Source: Curtobacterium sp. TC1 (GTDB lineage Bacteria; Actinomycetota; Actinomycetes; Actinomycetales; Microbacteriaceae). From it: a stretch of DNA of 64,000 nt. Position numbers and translations under genes: made by a program. The DNA lies in NCBI RefSeq assembly GCF_019844075.1, contig NZ_CP081962.1:62001-126000 (forward strand), written 5' to 3'. Of this stretch, positions 49,651-58,424 are shown in pieces; the stretch's first letter is position 1, and each line of letters starts with the position of its first letter. The notes below the pieces were generated by a model. The model had not been told where the DNA came from, searched no databases, and saw only the letters and a list, made by a program, of their open reading frames with translations.

Positions 49651-51510
49651 TTGGCGCCCCCCCGGATTCACTTGATCGACGCAACACCTTCCTCCGAGGT
49701 GTTGCCCTTGTACTTGTCCCTGTCGTCTCCGCAAGCTGTCCGGTTCCTCGCCCTGATCCGGGAGGGGCGCGGTCTCAAACCTTCCGCCCGAATCGCTGGC
49801 GTCGGCAAGGAGACCGGGTACCGGTTCCTTCGCGAGCGGTATCTGCAGCTGCGCCGTTCCGGTTCTGACCCTGCAGCAGCGTTGACCGTCGTCGGTGTGA
49901 CGAGCAGTCGCGTGGCCTCGTGGGAAGCGCGTCTGAACCTCGACGGCAGGCATCATCTGCGCGTCGAGCTGAGCGTCGAGGAGCGGTTCTGGTCGGCGTT
50001 TCACGCGGGTGCATCTGTCGAAGCTGCCGCGGCCGGAGCCGGGCTGGGCCGCGCGACCGGCTACCGGCTCGTCCGACGCCGATTCGACGAGCTCCGGGAG
50101 GGAAGCTCCGTCGCGTCTGTCGCCGTCACGCTTCGGCTGAGCGGGAAGCGCGCTGACCTGCTCGAACGGGAACGGCAGAGCAGACTCCGCCGCGACCAGA
50201 GCGCCGCCGCGGCGGCGCTGCGCAAGGCGTTGGCAGCGTCGGCGCGCGTTGCTGAGCTGTCACTGACGACGACGCGGCGAGGGCGAAAGGCCCGCGACGT
50301 TGAGGACGAGTACTGGCAGCTGATGCGGCAGGGCATGAGCAACACCGACGCCTGCAGACTGCTTGGCATGTCTCGACGCTCCGGCACCCTGATTCGCCAA
50401 CGAGCCGGCTACCGCATCCCGCCAGCGAGCCCTATCGAGCCGGCGTCGTCGGGACGTTACTTGGCGCTGCGGTAACGGCTCGAGATCGCCGACCTGCGCC
50501 GACTGGGACTCTCGATACGCCAGATCAGCGTCCGTCTGGGCCGGCACCCCTCGACGATCAGTCGCGAGCTCCGACGGCACCGGACGGGAAGCGGGGACTA
50601 CTTGCCGCATCTTGCTGACGATGACGCCAGGCGCCAACGCGCTCGTCCGAAACCGCACCGCCTCGTCGCCGATGCCGCGCTTCGGCGGCTGGTGCAGCGG
50701 AAGCTGAACCGGTTCTGGTCACCGGAAGAGATCAGCGACTGGCTACGAAAGACCTACCCCACCAACCCGGCCATGCGCATCTGCCACGAGACCATCTACC
50801 GAGCCCTGCTCCTCCGGGAAGATGCTGGCCTGCACAAGCGCTACACGGGCAAACTCCGCACCGGACGTCGAGTCCGACGCACCAGGTGGAACAACCCCAT
50901 CGGTCGAGGATCCCGGATCCGGAACATGGCCAGCATCACCGAGCGTCCCGCCGACGCAGCCGACAAGCAGACCGCCGGCCACTGGGAAGGCGACCTCATC
51001 GTCGGTGTCGGTTCCGTGTCCGCGATGGCCACCCTCCGTGAACGCACCACCCACTACGGCATCGTCCTGAACCTCCCGAACGATCACACCGCGCGCAGCG
51101 TCAACGCTGCGATCACGGAAGCGTTCGCCGCGATCCCCAACCACCTAAACGGTCGCTGACCTGGGATCAGGGCGTCGAGATGGCCGCCCACGAACAGCTC
51201 ACCGCCACGACCGGCGTCCCCGTGTTCTTCGCCGACCGTTCCAGCCCATGGCAGCGCGGCGCGAACGAGAACTTCAACGGGCTCCTCCGGCAGTACTTCC
51301 CCAAGGGCACCAACCTCGCCATCCACAGCCCCAGCCACGTCACCACCGTCATGAACGATCTCAACAACCGCCCGCGAAAGCGCCTCGACTACGACACTCC
51401 AACCCAACGATTCAACGCCGAGAAGCGCCGCAACACAGCCCTCCAGCTACCCCGAAACCAGCCCCAAATCGACCAACTGTTGCGTCGACCATCAGAATCC
51501 GCCGTGCCTT
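49651..51510 (+). pseudogene. IS30-family transposase, degraded
   Basis: Extended N-terminus with repeated HTH units (GVGKETGYRFLRERYLQLRR, GLGRATGYRLVRRRFDELRE), a stop codon TAA at 50473-50475 within RYLALR*RLEIADLRRLGLS, then HRTGSGDYLPHLADDDARRQ, WSPEEISDWLRKTYPTNPAM, GHWEGDLIVGVGSVSAMATL (first Asp). A one-base insertion near 51149 shifts the frame; in the next frame LTWDQG and the final NENFNGLLRQYFPKGTNLAI (Glu) complete the DDE triad. The mutations show that the element is inactive. Terminal repeats not identified. Confidence 0.8.
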
Positions 51511-51617
51511 CACCGGGCTTTTTTGCGGGACAGGCATACGGGAACCCCCTGGTCAGACAGCAGAAGACAACGGAGCGCTCTGAGGGCGACAGTTGGCGTG
51601 TAGCGGTGAACGACCGA

Positions 51618-52040
51618 CTATCGGGCGGCGTCGAACCGCGCTTGATGTGCTGAGACGTCATCGCGGTGGGTTTCGGACCATGTCTTGAGCTGCCGGACCG
51701 TCTGGTGCAGGGAGATCCCGAGGGCGGTGAGTTCGTACGTCACGGATACGGGGACAGTCGCGGTTGCTGTCCGGTCGACCAGGCCGTCACGTTCGAGCGA
51801 CTTCAGCGTCTGCGACAGCATCTTCGGACTCACACCCGCCAGGACCCTCGCCAGTTCGGAGTACCGCATGGGACGTGGTTCGCCGTCGCAGTCCGGCCCA
51901 CTCCCCAGAGCCGACAACACCAGAGTCACCCACTTGCCGGACACCTGCGCGAGCAACTGCTGGCTCGGGCATGCGGCGAGGAACGCGTTGTACTGCACCT
52001 TCGCTGCTGCCTTCTTCTCCGCCGCCGTGATAGTCGCCAA
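51618..52040 (-). CDS. HxlR-family transcriptional regulator
   Basis: A 140-residue protein starting at TTG after ggaggaaagc. CPSQQLLAQVSGKWVTLVLS, ALGSG, then MRYSELARVLAGVSPKMLSQ, TLKSLERDGLVDRTATATVP, VSVTYELTALGISLHQTVRQ. This is the HxlR winged helix (conserved N-terminal Cys, W-V-L-L, R-F-EL-R-GIS-K-L-L, Y-LT-G). It is divergent from an aldo-keto reductase gene across a 110-base space, the classic layout for a redox- or aldehyde-sensing repressor and its target. Confidence 0.8.
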   Translation of the reverse strand: MATITAAEKKAAAKVQYNAFLAACPSQQLLAQVSGKWVTLVLSALGSGPDCDGEPRPMRYSELARVLAGVSPKMLSQTLKSLERDGLVDRTATATVPVSVTYELTALGISLHQTVRQLKTWSETHRDDVSAHQARFDAAR

Positions 52041-52149
52041 GCTTTCCTCCTGGGTATCAACGCACTTCTGGGTAACTACTTCCGAATGGGAATCCCCGCG
52101 TCCAGGGTGGAGCACGGCACGTTGATCCGCAAGCACTGGAAGGCACACC

Positions 52150-53019
52150 ATGAGCACCACCACCGAACTGCCCGGCGGCACCTGGACCCTCGGCGACCGC
52201 ACCGTCTCGCGTTTCGGGTACGGCGGGATGCAGCTCGCCGGCCCCTGGGTCGTCGGCCCGCCGAGAGACCACGATGCCGCGATCGCCGTCCTCCGCGAGG
52301 CAGTGGCGCGCGGCATCACCCACATCGACACCGCCGAAACCTACGGGCCCCGCGTCGTCAACGAACTCATCCACGAGGCCCTGCACCCGTACGCCCCGGG
52401 ACTGTTCATCGCGACGAAGGCCGGCGGACGTCGGGACGCGCAGGGCGGTTGGCCTGCTGCACGCAAACCCGATGACCTCCGGGCGCAGATCGACGACAAC
52501 CTCGACACACTCGGCGTCGACGTCCTCGATCTGGTCCACTTGCGCCTGGGCGACGCGAACGGTCCGGTCCCTGAACGGATCGACGAAGCATTCGAAACGC
52601 TCGTCGACCTGCAACAGCAGGGACTCATCCGACACCTCGGCGTCAGCAACGCCACCGCCGAGCAGGTTGCACAAGCGCAGTCGATCGCGCCGATCGTGTC
52701 AGTACAGAACATGTACAACCTCGCCAACCGGTGGGACGACGCACTCATCGAGCGACTCGCCAACGAGGGGGTGGCCTACATCCCGTTCTTCCCCCTCGGG
52801 GGATTCACCCCGCTTCAATCCGGCGTACTCTCGGCCGTCGCAGGACGGCTTGACGCGACACCGATGTCGGTCGCGCTGGCGTGGCTCCTGCACCGCTCAC
52901 CAAACATCCTGCTGATCCCCGGCACATCCTCCGCAGCACACCTGCGAGAAAACATCGCCGGTGCCGGGCTCACCCTGTCCAGCGACGACCTCGCCGAACT
53001 CGACCAGATCGCAGGGTGA
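52150..53019 (+). CDS. aldo-keto reductase
   Basis: A 289-residue AKR. LGDRTVSRFGYGGMQLAGPW at the start, DTAETYGPRVVNELIHEALH with the catalytic Asp and Tyr, FIATKAGG with Lys, LDTLGVDVLDLVHLRLGDAN (His), IRHLGVSNATAEQVAQAQSI, VSVQNMYNLANR and the NADPH loop PGTSSAAHLRENI. It reduces aldehydes or ketones with NADPH. Complete and likely functional; controlled by the divergent HxlR protein. Confidence 0.85.
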   Translation: MSTTTELPGGTWTLGDRTVSRFGYGGMQLAGPWVVGPPRDHDAAIAVLREAVARGITHIDTAETYGPRVVNELIHEALHPYAPGLFIATKAGGRRDAQGGWPAARKPDDLRAQIDDNLDTLGVDVLDLVHLRLGDANGPVPERIDEAFETLVDLQQQGLIRHLGVSNATAEQVAQAQSIAPIVSVQNMYNLANRWDDALIERLANEGVAYIPFFPLGGFTPLQSGVLSAVAGRLDATPMSVALAWLLHRSPNILLIPGTSSAAHLRENIAGAGLTLSSDDLAELDQIAG

Positions 53020-53638
53020 CCAGCGAGTGGTGGGTGCATTCGGCAGCACCCACCACGCACCCGCTGAGCGATGCTTGAATCGGAACGCCGCCGGCTCGGG
53101 GCATGCCCGGCCGGTAGCCGATCCTCTTACGGGCCCCTCGCCGTTCCCAGGGAGAGAGCAACAGCGCGCGTTCGGCGGCAGCTTCCCTCAAGCCCCTGCA
53201 GCACATCGCGTCTCACAAATTGCCATGATCACGCGGCAGGACCCCCGCCAGGTCGAGACGACTTACCGAGACAGACCAACCCCGCCCAACTGCTGGCATC
53301 GTCAACGCGAAAATGTGTCTCACGCCGGCGTCTCGACCTGGCGGGGGTCTTGCCCGCAGTGACAGTCTCGGCGCCGTAGGCGTCGTAGGAGACCTGGTAG
53401 GCGTAGTAGGGACATTCCACGCGCACGAGCGGATCGGGAGGGCGGCTTCCACAGCCTCGATGCCTCGGCGCCTCGGTCCGGGTGCATTAAGACGGTGCGG
53501 CCGCGCCACGGACGGCCTATCGTGGGCGGCAGGTGACCGATGCCCCTGGCCGCCGGAACGATCGCATTGTCCGATGCCGGCCGGAGACAGACATGACCCT
53601 CAGCAGCAAACCGCTACTCGCACGATGGCGGCCCATCC
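53020..53638. other. gene-free stretch with a short inverted-repeat element
   Basis: Nothing convincing is coded. A leftward frame at 53229-53426 starts RVECPYYAYQVSYDAYGAET and might be a small gene, but it runs through both arms of the inverted repeat at 53240-53349 and I do not accept it. Confidence 0.35.
53240..53349. repeat. 110-bp element with 21-bp terminal inverted repeats
   Basis: The left arm (53240-53260, begins GACCCCCGCCAGGTC) is an exact reverse complement of the right arm (53329-53349). The 68-base interior has no frame. It could be a MITE or solo hairpin element. Confidence 0.5.
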
Positions 53639-53866
53639 ATGAGTGACGCGGATCTGCGTTGGAGCGTCCTCGATGCGGACACATGGGAAGCGCATGCCGG
53701 ACTTCAGCACGTTGGGAACGTGCGGCGCACGTCGGCGTATGCCGCCGGGTACGCCGTTCAGCTCGCGGAGGGTGACCTGATCGGGAGCCACACCAGTTTC
53801 GAAAGTGCGCAGGCGCAGCTTGACGCGTTCGCACGGTGGCAGTCTGGCGCTCAACCGGCACTGTGA
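53639..53866 (+). CDS. small hypothetical protein (75 aa)
   Basis: MSDADLRWSVLDADTWEAHA, GLQHVGNVRRTSAYAAGYAV, QLAEGDLIGSHTSFESAQAQ, LDAFARWQSGA. Alpha/beta composition typical of small Microbacteriaceae-type hypothetical proteins. Function unknown; stands alone. Confidence 0.55.
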   Translation: MSDADLRWSVLDADTWEAHAGLQHVGNVRRTSAYAAGYAVQLAEGDLIGSHTSFESAQAQLDAFARWQSGAQPAL

Positions 53867-53999
53867 CCGACGACGCTGAGCGCCCGCACGGGCGAAGCGC
53901 AGTGTTCAGGCAGGACAGAGCGAGGGTGGCTGCACTGTTGGTCGCTGGTCATCTCACTGCTCATGGCGCTCATCGGGGTCACGCTGTGCTGGTTGAGCG

Positions 54000-54218
54000 T
54001 CAGATCGGTGAGGGAGTGTCAGGGTCGTGGAGGAATGTCTCATACGTTGCGTCCTGTGGCATCCCGATGATGGGGTCGGGGACGATGTAGAGCACGTCGG
54101 TGTGGGTGCCGACTACGTCCCGCAGTCGGGTCACCGCCTCGATCGCTGAGGCTGCTTCCACACCAGCAACCGCTGGTTCGGCGTCATCGCCCGGCATGTA
54201 GCCCGCACTCCACCGCAT
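54000..54218 (-). CDS. small hypothetical protein (72 aa)
   Basis: MRWSAGYMPGDDAEPAVAGV, EAASAIEAVTRLRDVVGTHT, DVLYIVPDPIIGMPQDATYE, TFLHDPDTPSP. The central DVLYIVPDP strand and preceding helix look real. No family recognised and no operon partner. Confidence 0.45.
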   Translation of the reverse strand: MRWSAGYMPGDDAEPAVAGVEAASAIEAVTRLRDVVGTHTDVLYIVPDPIIGMPQDATYETFLHDPDTPSPI

Positions 54219-54357
54219 GCCTCATTGTGCGCATCTGTCTCCAGCTGAAGCAACACCGAAGGCGGGCGTTGGGCCTCTGAGCGCAGTTCTCGGACAGCTG
54301 CTGGGGCCCTGGATACGGTCGAACCCGATCCTCGCTACTACGTTGATGGGAGATGAC

Positions 54358-54510
54358 ATGAGCTTGTACGAGACCGATCCTGCTGCCGAACCGGCTCGCA
54401 TCCGAACGATCGCGCGGGCCCGGAAGCAGTGGAAGCGTGCCGGGACCACGAACTTCGCGATCGATGACGAAAACTTCTTCCGGGACGTGTCTCCGGAAGC
54501 CGTCGGATAG
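54358..54510 (+). CDS. small hypothetical protein (50 aa)
   Basis: MSLYETDPAAEPARIRTIAR, ARKQWKRAGTTNFAIDDENF, FRDVSPEAVG. A basic helix followed by an acidic end. Shine-Dalgarno gatgggaga five bases before ATG. Function unknown. Confidence 0.45.
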   Translation: MSLYETDPAAEPARIRTIARARKQWKRAGTTNFAIDDENFFRDVSPEAVG

Positions 54511-54543
54511 GCCGCAACGGCTTCGCTCGGCTCGGCTCGGTGC

Positions 54544-54822
54544 TTACCGTGTGTGGAGTGCGCGTGTTCGGCGGCTCAGGTCGGCAACGAACGACGCGTC
54601 CGGGCTTTCGAGCAGGTCGTCGTCTGCTCGCATCGACCGGAGCCGGGTAGCCGGCCCGACGAAGAGTCGCTCCCACATGAGGGCGCCGTCCTCGTCGACC
54701 GCTGGCAGCTCGACTTCGTCGGCGCACCACGCCAGCTCCAAGGATGCGAAGTACGCCAGCAGCGCTCGCGCTGCCGCGTCGCTGGTGAGCATCATCTGAG
54801 TGTCGTGGAAGACGTATTGCAC
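54544..54822 (-). CDS. hypothetical protein (92 aa)
   Basis: GTG start: VQYVFHDTQMMLTSDAAARA, LLAYFASLELAWCADEVELP, AVDEDGALMWERLFVGPATR, LRSMRADDDLLESPDASFVA. Good protein composition, with one helix and a beta segment. The frame extends upstream but is Pro/Arg-rich there. No family recognised. Confidence 0.5.
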   Translation of the reverse strand: MQYVFHDTQMMLTSDAAARALLAYFASLELAWCADEVELPAVDEDGALMWERLFVGPATRLRSMRADDDLLESPDASFVADLSRRTRALHTR

Positions 54823-55040
54823 GTTGGGCTCTTCGCTTGCAGCAGGGGCCGGGGAAGGTTCGACGGACTGCGGATGGAAGGCCGAAGTCCGGGGCCGCTG
54901 AAGTTCTGAGCATATCCCGTCGGCCGCGCGCTGAACACAGACACCGCGCCTCTCGCGCCACGGTGGTCGCGGACGGGAGCAAGCCCGCGTGACAGAACTG
55001 AACTGCGCAGTCCGGATGATCGCCCGAAACCTTTGGCATT

Positions 55041-56006
55041 GTGGAGGGTATGGCGGTGGAGGAGCATCGGGAAGCGATGTCGGGTCGTGTTGACGAGTTC
55101 GAGGCTCGACTCGCAACCGTGTTCGGGCGGGTACCGGATGGTGGCACGCATCGGCTTGAGCTGCGACGTGCTGGGGACGATGACGTGTCGATCACACGGG
55201 TGTTGTGTGATGCCGGCCGGGCGGGGAGCCTGGAGCAGCCAACACACCACCTCCTTGTCGCCGTTGGGGACGGTGACGTCACGTTCACCGCTGATGACGG
55301 TGAGGTGTTCACGGCGTCTCCTGAGGTCCCTGTTCTGCTGCGTGCGGGAACCCGGTACTCCTACGTCGTCACCGGAACGCGGCTGGCGTTACTGCAAATC
55401 TCCGACCAGCTGTTGCAGGCCGCCGGCACCTCCGCACGTGGTGCACGGCCGGATCGGGTGATGTTGTCGCAGCCACGAACCGAGGAGGACTGCCGGTCAC
55501 TGCTCGCGCTGATCCGCGACGCCGGTCACGTGATCGGCGGTCCGAGTATCAGCGTCCCCGCGAGGATCCGCCTCCACAACACCATCGCCAACCAGGTGCT
55601 GTCGGTGCTGACGGCCGACACCACTGCCGCCCCTTCCGGACTGTTCGGTCATGTCGCGACCGCTGACTCCTTGATTCGGCGACAGTTGCCGGCGCCGGTT
55701 GCGCCGGCGGAACTCGCTGCAGCGGCCGAGATCAGCCTTCGTACCTTGCAGCAAGCGTTCCAAGAACAACTCGATCAGACCCCCACGGAGTACGTCCGCG
55801 CGGCCCGACTCGACCTCGCACGCGACGCACTCGCCGGGGCGGACGCGGACGCGACGGTGACAAGCGTGGCGGTGGCGTGTGGGTTCCGGCACCTTGGCCG
55901 TTTCGCCGCCGCATACAGCGAACGATTCGGGGAACAGCCCCGAGAGACCCTCCGGCACGGCCGGCAGTCCGCAACACGTATCGAGGCCGCGCAGTCGCGA
56001 CGGTAA
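55041..56006 (+). CDS. AraC-family transcriptional regulator
   Basis: About 316-321 residues. N-terminal AraC-binding-like domain (HRLELRRAGDDDVSITRVLC, THHLLVAVGDGDVTFTADDG, VPVLLRAGTRYSYVVTGTRL). C-terminal double HTH: PVAPAELAAAAEISLRTLQQ, AFQEQLDQTPTEYVRAARLD, LARDAL, then VTSVAVACGFRHLGRFAAAY, SERFGEQPRETLR. GTG 55041, ATG 55050 and GTG 55056 are possible starts; 55056 has the best-spaced ggaggg. It is convergent with the dehydrogenase gene. Confidence 0.85.
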   Translation: MEGMAVEEHREAMSGRVDEFEARLATVFGRVPDGGTHRLELRRAGDDDVSITRVLCDAGRAGSLEQPTHHLLVAVGDGDVTFTADDGEVFTASPEVPVLLRAGTRYSYVVTGTRLALLQISDQLLQAAGTSARGARPDRVMLSQPRTEEDCRSLLALIRDAGHVIGGPSISVPARIRLHNTIANQVLSVLTADTTAAPSGLFGHVATADSLIRRQLPAPVAPAELAAAAEISLRTLQQAFQEQLDQTPTEYVRAARLDLARDALAGADADATVTSVAVACGFRHLGRFAAAYSERFGEQPRETLRHGRQSATRIEAAQSRR

Positions 56007-56025
56007 TCCGGTGCGCCTGTGCTCG

Positions 56026-56937
56026 TCACCGGCGGAGCTGCTGGTCCGCGCGCTCTTCGAGCAGCCGCACGGCAAGGAGCTCGCCGAGCCGGTCACCGTA
56101 CCGGTCCAGCGCTTCCCGGTGAAGCACCGCTGAGGCATCGAGCACCGGGCTGTCGACACCACTATCCGCCCGGAGGGACGCGACGATGTCGAGTTCCTCG
56201 ACGACACGGTCGATCCCGAAGGTGGTGAGGTAGTCCCCGTCCAAGAGCCGGCCGGCGTCGTGTTCGAGGAACTGGCTCGAGCCGGCACTGCCGCGCAGCA
56301 GCCGATGCAGGTGCTCGGTCGGGAGCCCCAGCTTGGTGCCGATCAGCATCGCCTCGGATGCGGCGGCGGCGTTCGCGAACCACAATGCGTTAGCGAGGAG
56401 CTTCACGATCTGGCCGTCCTCGACGCGATCGCCAACACGGCAAATCCCATTGGGAGCGGCAAGGCGCGCCAAGATCGGGAGTGCTCGCTCGACCGCGGCG
56501 CCGGTGCCACTGACGAAGAACCCCAACTCCGCAGCTGCTGCTTCCGCAGGCGAGCCGCCCATCGGCGCATTCACCACCTGCACGCCCCAAACGGCCGCCT
56601 CCTGCGCGAGCGACAGCGTCGTCTCCGGCGACCCGGAGGTGCAGTCGATCCACAACGACCCCGGCGCGAGCGATGGAAGCGCCAAACGGGCGACGTCGTT
56701 GAGTTCTCGAGGGCCTGGAAGCACGGTGACGAGGACCTCGCACGAGACCGCCAGGTCCTCGATAGAGTCGGCCCACTCGACGCCGTTGCCATCGAACGCG
56801 CGCATCCGGCCGCGATCGATGTCGTGGACCGCGATCGAAAACGAGCGCTGCAATGCACGTGCGATCGGCGCACCCATTCGCCCGACACCGACAACCCCGA
56901 TCCGCCCCAAGCTCGTTGCCGCTCGCGCTTCGTCCAT
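56026..56937 (-). CDS. 3-hydroxyisobutyrate dehydrogenase-like NAD(P)-binding oxidoreductase
   Basis: About 303 residues. Rossmann motif GRIGVVGVGRMGAPIARALQ, VLVTVLPGPRELNDVARLAL, WIDCTSGSPETTLSLAQEAA, then NAPMGGSPAEAAAAELGFFV (substrate-binding GG) and the catalytic Lys in DGQIVKLLANALWFANAAAA. Family members oxidise beta-hydroxyacids or reduce tartronate semialdehyde or imines. Start MDEARA at 56937 is favoured. Substrate not deducible. Confidence 0.8.
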   Translation of the reverse strand: MDEARAATSLGRIGVVGVGRMGAPIARALQRSFSIAVHDIDRGRMRAFDGNGVEWADSIEDLAVSCEVLVTVLPGPRELNDVARLALPSLAPGSLWIDCTSGSPETTLSLAQEAAVWGVQVVNAPMGGSPAEAAAAELGFFVSGTGAAVERALPILARLAAPNGICRVGDRVEDGQIVKLLANALWFANAAAASEAMLIGTKLGLPTEHLHRLLRGSAGSSQFLEHDAGRLLDGDYLTTFGIDRVVEELDIVASLRADSGVDSPVLDASAVLHREALDRYGDRLGELLAVRLLEERADQQLRR

Positions 56938-56972
56938 GCGCCCACTCTGTCCCATGCCGCGGGCCGCCGGCA

Positions 56973-57083
56973 CCGTTCCAGCTCACCGTGGACGACCTCG
57001 CCGCGATGGACGCCCTCGACACGGGCGGCCGTGGCAGCATCCCGGTCGACTTCATCAACCTCGAACGCAACAAGGAGTGGCGA
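56973..57083 (+). pseudogene. C-terminal relic of an aldo-keto reductase
   Basis: PFQLTVDDLAAMDALDTGGR then GSIPVDFINLERNKEW resembles the last 35 residues of AKR5-type reductases (F-L-DD-AA-D-LD-G-R). No upstream body is present, so it is a remnant. Confidence 0.4.
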
Positions 57084-57095
57084 CCACCGCAGACG

Positions 57096-57132
57096 GACGG
57101 GGCCCGGTGCACGACGTGCACCGGGCCCCGTC
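57096..57132. terminator. strong bidirectional terminator
   Basis: GACGGGGCCCGGTGCAC (57096-57112) pairs exactly with 57116-57132 around a 3-base loop. It lies just beyond the end of the leftward gene at 57146. Confidence 0.65.
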
Positions 57133-57145
57133 CATCTGCTGCCGA

Positions 57146-57469
57146 TCACCCGAGGCGATGGCCAGCCGCACCGACCATCATCACCGTCCCGGTATCCGTG
57201 TCATCCGCGCGCGGCGGGTTGAACAGGTTCCAGTAGGCACGGACGGCGCTCCAGCCCGCGATGAGCAGAACGGTGCCGACGACCGCCGCGACCCAGGGCA
57301 GGACGGGCGAACACTCCCAGAGCGAGGGAGCAGCGAGCCACAGCAGGAAGTTCCCCGTAAGGCTCCCGGTCGCGCCGAGCAGCGCCGCCGTGCGCCGGGC
57401 GAGGCTGGACAGCGTGAGCGCGATCGTCACCGTGGCCATCGCTGCGAAGGCGTTGACCATGTCGAACAC
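57146..57469 (-). CDS. membrane protein (107 aa)
   Basis: Three hydrophobic helices (MVNAFAAMATVTIALTLSSL; AALLGATGSLTGNFLLWLAA; VLPWVAAVVGTVLLIAGWSA) and a polar tail (YWNLFNPPRADDTDT). Start 11 bases after hsp20's stop, so it may be cotranscribed with hsp20. No family recognised. Confidence 0.6.
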   Translation of the reverse strand: MFDMVNAFAAMATVTIALTLSSLARRTAALLGATGSLTGNFLLWLAAPSLWECSPVLPWVAAVVGTVLLIAGWSAVRAYWNLFNPPRADDTDTGTVMMVGAAGHRLG

Positions 57470-57480
57470 CGCTGCGGCTC

Positions 57481-57912
57481 CTACTCCCCGGTGCCGACGG
57501 CGAGCTGCTCGCGACCGCCACCCGTGGTCACCGCGACCTTGCGCGGCTTCGCAGACTCCTTCACCGGGATGGTGACGCTCAGCACACCATTGTCGTAGCC
57601 GGCCTCGATGCGCTCGGAATCCAGCCCGTCACCGAGGGTGAGCTGGCGGACGTAGGTGCCCGGCTGCCGCTCCCTCGTGAGCCACTGCGACCCCTCCGGT
57701 GCGCCGAGGGTGCGCTCTGCACGGATGGTCAGGACAGAACCGTCCACGTCGATGTCGACAGAGCCCGGGTCGATGCCGGGCAGGTCGACGTCGAGGACGT
57801 AGTGGTCCCCCGTGCGGTACAGGTCCAACGGCATCGAGCGCGGCCCCGTGGACCCGAGGAGGGCACCAGCGAGACGGTCGAGCTCGCGGAACGGGTCGAG
57901 GTTCATCGTCAT
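57481..57912 (-). CDS. Hsp20 small heat-shock protein
   Basis: A 143-residue sHSP starting MTMNLDPFRELDRLAGALLG behind gaaggagttga. Alpha-crystallin domain: MPLDLYRTGDHYVLDVDLPG, DPGSVDIDVDGSVLTIRAER, FVRQL-like YVRQLTLGDGLDSERIEAGY, DNGVLSVTIPVKESAKPRKV. It is an ATP-independent holdase that binds unfolding proteins. Upstream HAIR and CIRCE boxes show double heat-shock control. Confidence 0.9.
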   Translation of the reverse strand: MTMNLDPFRELDRLAGALLGSTGPRSMPLDLYRTGDHYVLDVDLPGIDPGSVDIDVDGSVLTIRAERTLGAPEGSQWLTRERQPGTYVRQLTLGDGLDSERIEAGYDNGVLSVTIPVKESAKPRKVAVTTGGGREQLAVGTGE

Positions 57913-57937
57913 GGAAATCAACTCCTTCGTGTCTGCT

Positions 57938-57958
57938 GTTGAGTCCCCTCGACTCAAC
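57938..57958 (-). promoter_or_regulatory. HAIR box (HspR operator)
   Basis: GTTGAGT-N7-ACTCAAC, one base per arm from the HspR consensus CTTGAGT-N7-ACTCAAG. It lies 26 bases upstream of the hsp20 start. Confidence 0.75.
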
Positions 57959-57968
57959 TGCCAACGTT

Positions 57969-57995
57969 CTAGCACTCGACCCTTGAGAGTGCCAA
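57969..57995 (-). promoter_or_regulatory. CIRCE element (HrcA operator)
   Basis: CTAGCACTC-N9-GAGTGCCAA against the consensus TTAGCACTC-N9-GAGTGCTAA. Eleven bases upstream of the HAIR box. Confidence 0.75.
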
Positions 57996-58424
57996 AAACT
58001 CGCTCGGAAAATGCTCGGAACACCTCCGCAGGATCTCTCCCTGCGGCGACCAAAGGCAGGCGCTCGAGACAACGAGTTAGCTCGCCACCGTGCTGGGCGC
58101 CCGGTGATCGATCGGCTACCGGAACGAGATCACGACACGGAGCGCGGCGAGAACGACGACACCAGACGAAGCTGCTCACAGACTGTTCGTCACCGGCGAG
58201 TAGGTCATAACTCATGCTCTCGCACCACGCCGCCCGGTCAGGGATCGGTTACCGAGACAACTTGAGCTCGGACGGCGGCGCTTCGGTCCCCAGGGCTGAC
58301 GTCCGAGATAGCGTGCGTATTGAGTCGTTTGCCCGGACCTAGCACTGAGCTCTGAGCAGGGGAGGTTCGTGATGGCTGTGTCACCGTCCGGTTGGAGCGC
58401 GACCTGCGGCTGCGGGTTCGGGCG
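57996..58424. other. gene-free 430-bp stretch between hsp20 and GAF-ANTAR genes
   Basis: I see no gene or strong hairpin. GGTTCGTGATGGCTGTG near 58367 opens a short frame only. It must carry the promoters for both directions. Confidence 0.35.

Noticed and set aside
53229..53426. Minus-strand 65-residue frame beginning RVECPYYAYQ
   Set aside because: The first 35 residues look fair but the frame runs through both arms of the 110-bp inverted-repeat element, so the C-terminal half is probably accidental.
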